Positions 11,367 through 19,523 of a stretch of DNA of 64,000 bases are shown here, in pieces. Position numbers and translations under genes: made by a program. The stretch is from Vitrella brassicaformis. Taxonomy: Eukaryota; Sar; Vitrellaceae. Below the pieces are notes generated by a model. It saw only the letters and a list, made by a program, of their open reading frames with translations, was not told the origin of the DNA and did no database searches. Every line of letters starts with the position of its first letter. Within the stretch, counting starts at the first letter, position 1. Location: NCBI GenBank assembly GCA_001179505.1, contig CDMY01000113.1, forward strand, positions 124,881-188,880, in the 5' to 3' direction.

Positions 11367-12451
11367 CGGCGTGCCGAAGGTGTGGATGCCTAGCACGTTC
11401 TTCTGGCCGAAAGTGGTCAGGGTGATGCCGGGCGGCTACCAATACGACTATAGCGCTGTGAGGCGGTGGAGCAGCCAGGTGAGCAAAGTCTCATATAGAC
11501 ACACACTTGCAGAATGAATGGGTATGGGTTGTCTCATGTGGTGTCACCCAGGCGAACGTCAACGTGTTCGACCTGGATTATCTGATGGTGCCGCTGCATG
11601 ACGGCTATCTGACTAGCGCCGGGTTCGCCGGCACGCACTGGACCCTCGGCCTGATGGACTTCAGGTACACATGTCCGTCTGTCTGTCTGTACGCATGTAT
11701 CTGTTTGTGTGTGTGCCATCACACCGACAGGCGCAAGCGCATCCGTGTGCTGGACTCTCTGGGCGGCGGCGGTACCAACTGGAGCAAGGAGATCAATGCC
11801 ACGTGAGCTTGCACACAGGCACTGATGGCCAACACGCATGGGTGTATGGCGGCTCTGTGAATGGATGTGTTGCCATCTCTGAAGGCTCTGCCAGTACATC
11901 GCCCGCTACCTGCAGGACGAGCACGCCGACAACTCAAGCGTGAGATGCCGGACATCGCACAGTCGAGCAAGGAAAACGAGGTCAGTGCTTGAGATGCCAC
12001 CCATCCATTCACCCCTCCGTCCACACCCCGCGCACACCTATCTATCTATCTACTTGATGCAGGCGCAGCTGCCGCAGCAGACCCACAGCTGCGACTGCGG
12101 GGTGTTCATGCTGCTCTTTGCCTTCCGTATCCTCACCAATACGTAAGCACAGAAGGCTCACGAACACTGAGGTATGCGCACTTTGTCCGCGTATCCACCT
12201 GTTGCTGCGTATGTGCAGGCCGCTGAAGGAAATAAACTGCGAGAGGAGCGGGTCATACGCCATCTATGCGACCGGACAGCGCGACCTCGATCAGGCCGTC
12301 CTCATCACAAGGGCGCGGAGGCTGCTGGTACGGACATAGACGCCCTTGTGTATATGTGTGGAACAGCCACACGAGATGTCTGTGTGTGTGCTGTGGTGTG
12401 CTGCAGGCGTTGAGTATCATGAGGGGCGAGCTGCCCATGTACACATACTGA
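11367..12451 (+). CDS. Ulp1/SENP-like SUMO-type cysteine protease, catalytic domain (5' end unresolved)
   Basis: Exons 11367-11478, 11552-11664, 11731-11802, 11885-11939 (or 11980), 12063-12142, 12219-12327 and 12407-12451 join in phase. The fold of the C48 family is clear. STFFWPKVVR and the VNVFDLDYLMVPLHDG strand lead to the catalytic His-Trp in THWTLGLMDF. Next come the Asp in VLDSLGG, the oxyanion Gln in PQQTHS, and the nucleophile Cys in DCGVFML. Such enzymes process or remove SUMO-like modifiers, usually at the nucleus or nuclear pore. An upstream exon ending at 11265 matches phase through an intron with gtaagt, but no start codon can be chosen. A frame ambiguity after HADN is described in the findings. 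Gene family neighbours suggest this protease belongs with the modular proteins. Confidence 0.85.
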
Positions 12452-12575
12452 TGTGCGTGTCGGCGTCAGCACAACCCTGCCGCTGATGGGAATGCACTGA
12501 GGCCGCCTGAGCATGCTGATGCATTGCTGCAAACGAGATCCTGGCGAGAAGAGAAACACGTAGAAAGTTGCCGCC

Positions 12576-13412
12576 ATGCCGCCGCCCGAGTTGAGAATGC
12601 CCTCGCCGGCACCAGCAGCAGCAGTTGCACCAGCAGCGGCGACGAGAGCAGATAGAGAGGCGCCGCCGCTCAACCTCATGATGGCGTCCGCCGCTGACAC
12701 TGCCGCCGCGTTCGAAAGCTCAAATTGCAGAGGAGGCGCGCCGTAAGTCACAAGGGAATGCCCGTTAGTCAGCACGCACGAGTGCTGGGTACGGTGCGTG
12801 TGCACGGCTCTTTCCATGTCCGTTTCGGTTTACGATGCAGAACTGATAGAGGTGCCGAGATGGCGGCTGGAGAGTTTCGTCAAAGAGCACCACTATTCAA
12901 AAGTGAGTCTTCAGGCAGCAACAGTGGGGACAATGAACGAGATCCACAATGGTGTCTGTGTGTCTGTGTGCGTGCAGGGGAGTCGAGGGAGTTGAGTGAG
13001 GCGCTCGACCATGCGAGGGCCAGCATCATCAAACTCGAGCAGAGACAGGTGCGACCATGCACAAAAAGTACACCTATGTCGCTCGATGCTCTCTCTCTGC
13101 ACGCGATGCGATATGTCCATCTGCGCATTGTGCATTGATTGATGTGTGCAGACGAGACTCGCGGAGATGGTAGTGCAGCGAGAAGTAAGCAAAGCAGACA
13201 GACCTTCACACACAAGACGCTGGCGCCCCGTACGTCGATCCATCCATCCATCCATCCACATTCATTTGTGTGTATGCTGCCATCCCATCCAGGCCGCCAA
13301 GAAGAAGCTACAGGCGCCATCTGGTCCCGCGTGCCACTCCTCAAGGCCTCAGCACTCAATCTGCCCGTCAAGTGCGACCGACACCCATCGCCCCTGCTGC
13401 AGCAGATCTTAA
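12576..13412 (+). CDS. Small coiled-coil protein, unknown, five exons
   Basis: Exon 1 (12576-12742) is too short to stand out alone. It starts at an ATG in a good context (GCCGCCATG) and encodes an Ala/Pro-rich N-terminus. It joins in phase to 12841-12902, 12978-13048, 13152-13184 and 13293-13412, for about 150 residues. All five junctions keep phase and use GT-AG, which is the main support. The middle exons encode a heptad-like helix (SRELSEALDHARASIIKLEQRQ, here a coiled coil) with Lys-rich continuation AAKKKLQ. The last 30 residues are low-complexity Ser/Cys/His. No family recognised. Part of the accessory-looking cluster around the Ulp1 gene. Confidence 0.5.
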
Positions 13413-13529
13413 GCAAATGCCACCGAGTGGCGCTGTTGAACTTCCGGATGAATGACCGACGGACGCGCATCAAGTGCGAGCAGCAGGTGGAGACTGTCGT
13501 GGAGAGCTTCCCTCGACTGCTCGACAACA

Positions 13530-14050
13530 ATGGAGATGGGTTATGACCCTTGGACGGTCATCCGTGAGTCGCCGTGGGCGCAGTCGACTTTCGGGTCGTT
13601 TGTGCTGGACCCTGATGAGAGGGTCTACCCCGCTGCGGCGACGGCCGTGCTTCGGGCGGTCATCATTGGCAGTGATGTGGGCAGGCAGCTCCAGTCGGTG
13701 ACCATCAGCCACTTCGTCCAGGTGAGATCGCTGCGCTCGAACGAGAGGTGCCTACCGCACGCACGACACTGACTGACAGGCATCCCTTCATCTCTGTGCG
13801 TGTGTGTCAGGCCTCGAGAATCGCTGCCTTCATTTTATATTGGTTGGGATCGATTGCCCCCTGCCCCGCACCAGAACGGCCAAGAAGAAAAGGTAAACAT
13901 AGAGAGGAGGGGGAGGGAGAAAGAGAGCAACATATTGTTCTATCTCTCTGTCTCTGTACGGCTGCTCGTCGCCGCGGTTGTGAAGAAAGCGGAGTAGCCA
14001 CCATGCCAGTGGCGTCAGACGATAGCCGCTACCGCGGCTCGCCCACATAG
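13530..14050 (+). CDS. Small unknown protein overlapping motif copy 2
   Basis: Two exons, 13530-13721 and 13811-14050, join in phase 0 for about 143 residues. The first encodes a plausible folded segment (GYDPWTVIRESPWAQSTFGSF, then an Ala/Val-rich helix). The second begins with the dispersed motif, which in this frame would read IAAFILYWLG, and continues into low-complexity charged sequence that looks non-coding. I trust exon 1 more than exon 2. In another frame, 13300-13530 also has a protein-like stretch, so this could be the end of a decayed larger gene. Confidence 0.35.
13819..13841 (+). repeat. Dispersed 22-bp motif, copy 2
   Basis: Reads ATCGCTGCCTTCATTTTATA, differing from copy 1 at two positions, immediately after a gtgtcag splice acceptor. 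Confidence 0.8.
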
Positions 14051-14130
14051 GTATGCGCAACTGTTCGTGAGCTGCGTATGTGTGCAGGCCCCTAAATGAG
14101 AAGCGCGTCGTACGCCATTATCCCGATCCT
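14048..14130 (+). pseudogene. Decayed copy of an Ulp1 C-terminal exon
   Basis: The stretch GGTATGCGCA...GCGTATGTGTGCAGGCC...GTCGTACGCCAT repeats the order of the intron and exon at 12172-12265 of the Ulp1 gene (GGTATGCGCA...GCGTATGTGCAGGCC...GTCATACGCCAT). Internal stops and deletions show it is a relic. It lies just before the first tandem module gene. Confidence 0.55.
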
Positions 14131-14164
14131 GAGATCGGAGAGAGAGAGAGAGAGAGAGGAAAAA

Positions 14165-14910
14165 ATGCCCGCTCGCACGCCTGCCGCCGCTGCCATAAGG
14201 CAGAACCTCATGAGTAATGGGATTGACGTCCCCGACGTCTACGCCGACTCCAGGGGGGTTTTCGTGTCCAGGTACGTATCAGCGCATCAAGCGCGAGCAC
14301 CCAACAGTGAGCAAGGATGTCAGACACACCGGTACACTGGCAGGCAAGAACATCAACAATTCTTGTTTGCGCACGTACTGCAGGAGTGCAAGGCCTTCCT
14401 TGAGTCGGTCCGGGGGACGCTGGAGGGGCAGGACATGAAGATTATGATCAACAAATACAAAGATGACATGGAGAAGGTACGTGCCTACATCATGCGCACA
14501 TCAATCCGGTCACACAATACTTGAGGCTCTGAACTGTGCTGTGCTGTGCTGTGCTCTCTGGGCAATCCGCCGTTCTGCAGAAGGAAGCTGCCAAGACCTC
14601 CACCGCCCACCACAACCAGCACCAGCAGCAGCCTGCCGGCAGCCCTGCTGGCAGCACCAAGAAGGTGCTCGTGAGGGCTAAGGAATGGGGTGATGGCGCC
14701 GATGGCTATTATGCCAGCGCCCTCACCCAGTGGGACCTGGGCCACTGGGAGCGGCAGGGCGGCTTGTGGGTGGTGACGTGGACGCCGCCCACGGCCGCCT
14801 GCTGCTGCATGGAGGCGGGGAGGGCGGTGGTGAGGGGCGGAGTTCGGGAACAATGCAGCAAAATGAATCGTCGGCTGCGGATGCGTCAACCAGGGGGTCA
14901 ACGGGTTTGA
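14165..14910 (+). pseudogene. Tandem module gene 1, probably frame-shifted
   Basis: Exons 14165-14306, 14384-14476 and 14581-14910 match the other copies. The start ATG follows a GA-repeat. Residues 1-36 (MPARTPAAAAIRQNL, then VPDVYAD) align to copies 2 and 4. Exon 1 is 142 nt instead of 138: four extra bases near 14271-14276 (GTACGTAT) break the frame before YQRIKREHP. Exon 2 (93 nt, ECKAFLESVRGTLEGQD) is the length seen in copies 2 and 3. Exon 3 starts with KEAAK and ends with an aromatic segment like that of the 9780 gene. Function unknown. Confidence 0.55.
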
Positions 14911-15404
14911 AGGGTATCTTGAAGAGTGCGGCTACCAAGCCATCCATTCAGCGAGTATGCAGCCGTACTCAGACAGGTCAGCTCACCATCAGGCCGTCTG
15001 TGAGGCATGCAAACAGTCTTTCTTTCTCGCCTGTGGTTCTTGCAGCAAGCGATTCGGCTGTACCACTATCTCCCCCCCTCTCTCCTGCAGCAGGCGCACA
15101 CCCTCCCCAACCCACGCGAGCCCATCCCAATCCCCCTCCCCCCCACCGACAGACGACGCACCAAGCCAAACGACGCCACTACCAGCACCCAATGCGTTTC
15201 GTTCTGCGGCCGGCTGGCCTACCGTCTCGCCGCCGCTGCTGCTGAGAAGGGTCCGCAGCGCAGTGACCGTGCCAGTGACCGAGGCAGCAGCCGGCTGCCC
15301 CTTCTCATCCCACCGCCCAACCCCACCTGCGCCCACCACAGCGGCAGCAGGTGGGGCGCAATTGTGAAGGAGAAGGAGAAAGAGAAGGAGAGAGAGCAAA
15401 GACG

Positions 15405-16088
15405 ATGGCCACACGCACAGCCGCCGCTGCCGCCATAAGGCAAACACTCTTGAATAGGGGAATTGCTGTGCCGAACATATACAGTGACGAGCGCCTCGCG
15501 TTCACGGAGAACTTCCTTCGGTTCAAAAAGGACCACCGTGAGGTGAGGAGGGCAGAGGGGCGCATGCGCTATTGCGCAATGGCACCAGGGGCATCGACGA
15601 CATTCATTCGTTTTGTTCTCTCACTGCAGGAGTACGCCCAGTGGATGGGCTCGCTGCGCCGCACTCAGGACGGGCGGGATGTTGGCGTGACGCAACTCGA
15701 GAACCTTCAGCGACATGAGAGGGTACCAACATCAGGCGCACATCCAGCCACACACCCAGCACCTGACACGCTGTGCTGTGCTGTGCTGTGCCGTGCCGTT
15801 TTGCAGAAGGCCGCCAAGGCCGCCAAGGATGCCACTGCCAGCACCACCCGCCAGCAGCAGCAGCAGCACACGCAGCAGCAGGCCACACCAGACGCCACTG
15901 CCGTTAGGCCACACAGGACCCCACCCACCATGTGTGGCCCCACCATCACCATGCCGCAGCCATACCACCGCCTCCCCCCACCCCTCCCCCCCACAGACGG
16001 AGGCACCGAAGCCGCGCAGCCCGGTCCGGGCTATTATGTGCAGGAGGTGTTGGTGGACAACTGGGGGGAACCAGTGGCCAACTCTTGA
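15405..16088 (+). CDS. Tandem module gene 2, intact, unknown function
   Basis: Exons 15405-15542 (138 nt), 15630-15722 (93 nt) and 15807-16088 (282 nt) are all in phase 0, giving about 170 residues. This is the best-preserved copy. Exon 1 encodes an Ala-rich N-terminus, VPNIYSDERLAF and a basic helix ending in KKDHRE; exon 2 encodes EYAQWMGSLRRTQDGRDVG; exon 3 encodes KAAKAAKDATAS, then Gln- and Pro-rich sequence. All predicted secondary structure is helical, possibly nucleic-acid or protein binding, but no family is recognised. Intron 1 begins with coding-like sequence (GTGAGGAGGGCA...GCGCATGC) conserved in copies 2, 3 and 4. Confidence 0.55.
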   Translation: MATRTAAAAAIRQTLLNRGIAVPNIYSDERLAFTENFLRFKKDHREVRRAEGRMRYCAMAPGASTTFIRFVLSLQEYAQWMGSLRRTQDGRDVGVTQLENLQRHERVPTSGAHPATHPAPDTLCCAVLCRAVLQKAAKAAKDATASTTRQQQQQHTQQQATPDATAVRPHRTPPTMCGPTITMPQPYHRLPPPLPPTDGGTEAAQPGPGYYVQEVLVDNWGEPVANS

Positions 16089-16581
16089 GTTGCCCGATGT
16101 GTATGCCGATGACCGCCGCGCCTTCACCAAGAAGGTCCTTCGGTTCGAGCAGGACCACCCGAAGGTGAGGAGGGCAGGGAGGCGCATGCAGCATTGCGCA
16201 ATAGCTCAGGGGCATCGACGACATTCATTTGTTTGTTTCCTCACTGCAGGAGTTCGCTCAGTGGATGGAGTCCATGCGCGGCACTCAGGAGGGGCGGGAG
16301 TTTTGCGTGAGGCAAGACGAGTACATTGAGCACCTGCAGAAGGTACCAACATCATGCGCACATCTAGCTAGACACGCCAACACGTGATACTCTGCGCTGT
16401 GCTGTGCGGTACCATTTTGCAGAAGAAAGCTGCCAAGGCCGCTGCCAAGAAGCTCAGCCCCACCCACCAACAGCACACCAGCCAGCAGCAGACCACCCAG
16501 TCACCAGCAGCCCACACAGACCCCCGCCCCAGCAGCGGCCACCAGCGACCCCACCATGCGCCCAGACGCCACTGCCGTTAG
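16086..16581 (+). pseudogene. Tandem module copy 3, N-terminally truncated
   Basis: Begins inside exon 1 at LPDVYADDRRAFTKKVL, directly after the stop of copy 2, without a start codon or the Ala-rich leader. Exons end at 16164, then 16250-16342 (93 nt) and 16423-16581. It overlaps the start of copy 4. It could also serve as extra exons of copy 2 or 4. Confidence 0.5.
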
Positions 16582-17165
16582 GCAAAAACTCTTGAGTAGG
16601 GGTTTTGACGTGCCCGATGTGTATGCCGATGACCGCCGCGCCTTCACCAAGAAGGTCCTTCGGATCAAAAAGGACCACCGTGAGGTGAGGAGGGCAGGGA
16701 GGCGCATGCAGCATTGCGCAATGGCTCAGGGGCATCGACGACATTCATTCGTTTTGTTCTCTCACTGCAGGAGTTCGCCCAGTGGATGGGCTCGCTGCGC
16801 GGCACTCAGGAGGGGAGGGACGTTGGCATCATGTTGGTCAAATTCAAGGAGGACCTGAGAGAGAGAGGTACGTCAGACGCACATCTACCCACACACGCAA
16901 CACCTGACACTCTCTGCTGCGCTGTGCGGTCCCGTTTTGCAGATGAGGGAGGCCAAGGATGCCACTGCCAGCAGCACCACCCGCCAGCAACAGCAACAAG
17001 AGACGGAGAGCCGCGAGCGTGAGCGTGAGCATCCGGAGCGTCAGCATTCGGCCCCCCTCGCCGCCTTCGTGCACCAGGGAGCTTCAGGTACGCACGCAGA
17101 CACAGCGCCCGTGTTCCGTCCGTCTGTACACATGTATTCATATGTGTGTGTGCAGATGGCTGTTG
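16556..17165 (+). CDS. Tandem module gene 4, frame uncertain at exon 2/3
   Basis: Exon 1 (16556-16684, 129 nt) starts MRPDATAVRQ and carries the VPDVYADDRRAFTKKVL module. Exon 2 (16771-16867) is 97 nt to the only usable GT, four more than in the other copies, because of an extra AGAG in a GA-run. That throws exon 3 (16943-17091, MREAKDATAS...) out of its family frame. If exon 3 is read in its own frame, the chain ends DGC-stop at 17165, and the dispersed motif follows immediately. The shift may be a recent slippage, making this a young pseudogene. Confidence 0.45.
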
Positions 17166-17191
17166 ATCAATCGCCGCCTACATTTTATATT
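17158..17191 (+). repeat. Dispersed 22-bp motif, copy 3
   Basis: GGCTGTTG at 17158 followed by ATCGCCGCCTACATTTTATA from 17170. The core is identical to copies 1 and 4. It lies directly behind the stop of module gene 4. Confidence 0.85.
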
Positions 17192-17209
17192 TCGATGTCT
17201 CGGTAGTCT

Positions 17210-18424
17210 GTTTGCCCTGTTTGGGAGCGAACGGCACTTGCGGCGTTTGGAGATAGCCGGCAATACCGCCACCACCACCACCACCAGCAGCTGCGCCAGG
17301 TAAGTATCAGGACACACTGAGGGAGAGGTGCGTGAGAGTGCAGCACCACAGGCGAGCAAAGGACACAGGCGTACCTTACTGCGCGTCATCTGTCCATCAT
17401 CGTCGTGTTTGTGTGTGGGCTGTCGGTCTGTCAGGTCAGTCGAGAGGACTTCAATAGCAGCAGCAGTAGCAGCAGCCGCCAGCCCAATCGGAAGCCATTC
17501 ATGCCCCCCACCGCAGCAAGAACGAGTGGTTTGAGATACACAGCACGGCACCACATGCTGCAGGTATGAACCAGAGAGGACACAGTGAGGGAGAGGTACA
17601 TGAGAGCATCTCATCTATCTCGCTATTCCGTCGTGTGCGTAGGCGCCCACCCCAGCGGTGGCCTGCCGACGTTGATGGGGCCGGGCAGCTCTCGGAGCAG
17701 CACGGCGGGACCACCAGGTTGACTCAAGGAAGGACAAAGACGATGACAAGTACAGGAATGAAAGGACTGACTGCCCATCTTTGTGTGTGCAGGTCCGGGG
17801 GTGGTACAGAGGCCGTCCCCCTTCTCTGCATCGGCGCGAAGCGGGGCCGCCCATCTGGTCTCATGACATCCGCCCATCATCCTCCGACGGCAGGAACGAG
17901 CCCCCTCGCCTCCGGGGCCTCCGGCGCCCCTCCCGCCGCGAGACAACAACAAGCCTTACTACGGAAACAAGAAGTAGATGGCGTGAGTAGAGCTGCTGGG
18001 CCGATAGGTAAGAGAGACGAGCAGTGCACATATGGAAACAACGGAGGGCGGGACGAGGGAGGGAGGGAGGGAGGGAAGGAGGGAGGGAGGGAGGATGAAC
18101 GGACTGGTTCGTGTAGCCGTGATGGAGGCACTACTATGGAGCCCAGACGCTCTCCTCACGTGATGGAAGCCCACTCGCCCCAAGGGCGGGCCTCACCTCG
18201 ACACGCCATCATACCAGAAAGCAAGGCAAGGCAGGGCAGGAAGGAAGGCCATACATTACATGTCCAACACCTACATAGCTATCTGTGTGTCTATCGATTG
18301 GCAGGCCAAGGGACATCTCCATCCCGGCGGTACCGGTGCGGCCCCGTCGTGCAAGAGAGCTGATCGGGCTCCACCTGCTACGGCCTCTCACGCTGACGCC
18401 CAGAGCGACCCAGCAACCACATGA
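17210..18424 (+). CDS. Unknown low-complexity protein, 5' end unresolved
   Basis: The supported exons are about 17210-17299 (ending in a His/Gln run), 17436-17564 (VSREDFNSSSSSSSRQP), about 17657-17719 (RWPADVDGAGQLSEQHGG), 17793-17985 (SGGGTEAVPLLCIGAKRGRPSG) and about 18303-18424. They join in phase and end AKGHLHPGG...DPATT-stop. No start codon is clear, because a stop lies just upstream of the first exon. Composition is Ser, Gly, Ala, Pro and Arg rich, so the chain is probably disordered. No family recognised. Same strand as the module genes, and may be a degenerate relative or the 3' part of one. Confidence 0.35.
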
Positions 18425-19523
18425 GCCGACCAAGGGCGGCAAGCAGCAGCAGCACCATCATCTCCGCAGCAGGACCCCCCCACCCTCTTAAGCTCACCAA
18501 CGATCCACCAGGCCCGACGTGACGACCATGCACCTACAGCAGCGCAAGCGCGAGGCGGTCGTAGAGAAGGGCCGACGAGAAGCACCCCACCCACCACCCA
18601 CACCACATAGACAGAGGGGAGAGGATGGCTGTTTCTTGTTTTTGTCTATCTATGGTATGGATGTATGGTACTTAATTAGTGTATTGTATTGCTTTTGAGT
18701 CATCAGCCCTACTCGGCCTATTCTTTTTGTCCCTCCGTATGGTGCGTGACGATACTTTTTTTTGTGCCTGGGTGTGGTGTGTGGCTGTCCTCTCCCCGTC
18801 TGTTTGCTTATGTGCGTCGGCTTTAATGTCGTTGACCATCCGAGTGGTGTGGGTGGTGGTGCTTCTTGTCTGTCGGGGGCGAGGGATCTACGGGCTGGTG
18901 GTGGGTGGATGGGTGGCCAAATGAGTGGTGTAAAACAGGGGCCTGCCGGGGGGTGTAGGCAGGGGTGTCTGCCTTTTGTTAGCTCTCTTTGCTCTCTTCT
19001 TCCAAACTGACCTTTGATGCGATGCGTGAGATGAGCTGCGTGGAGAGGCGTGAGCGTAACGCCATGCCATGCCATGCATGTGTCGTGTGCATCCGTCCAT
19101 GTCATGTCGACCGACTTACTACTGACTGACTGACTGCGTGGTAAGCGCGTCCCTGCTCACACAGGCAGCTCAGAGCCCGACAGGTGGAATGTCTGTCTGG
19201 CTGTCTGGATGGCCTGCCGGGGTTGCTGCTTTCAAATCGCCGCCTACATTTTATATTCTATGGCTGTGGTTATACAACTGGATGAGACACAGTGTGTCTT
19301 AATGCTTGACGGATGTATGTGACGCCGTGTGGATGGAGATTATAAAGATGTGAAGAGCATGAAATTTAAACTTGCATTGGCTACAGATCAGCTACTGAAC
19401 AGACGGCAGCATTGATGCAGGGTGTCATGTCGTGTCTCATCGTCTTGCTGGGCCGAAACCAACAGACCTACAGGCAACCACGGGAGCCACCAATACTCAG
19501 CGGTGCATACGCGATAGGCTTGC
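18425..19523. other. Gene-free interval
   Basis: Contains T-rich sequence, a (GGGA)n-like run just upstream near 18055-18090, TG-rich stretches and motif copy 4. I see no supported exon. Confidence 0.6.
19235..19257 (+). repeat. Dispersed 22-bp motif, copy 4
   Basis: ATCGCCGCCTACATTTTATA with the core identical to copies 1 and 3, about 810 bp after the stop of the preceding plus-strand gene and outside any exon I can support. Confidence 0.85.

Noticed and set aside
18055-18095. GGGA repeat as a telomere-like or regulatory tract
   Set aside because: A simple microsatellite inside a probable intron; similar GGGA runs occur at 40307 and 60233.
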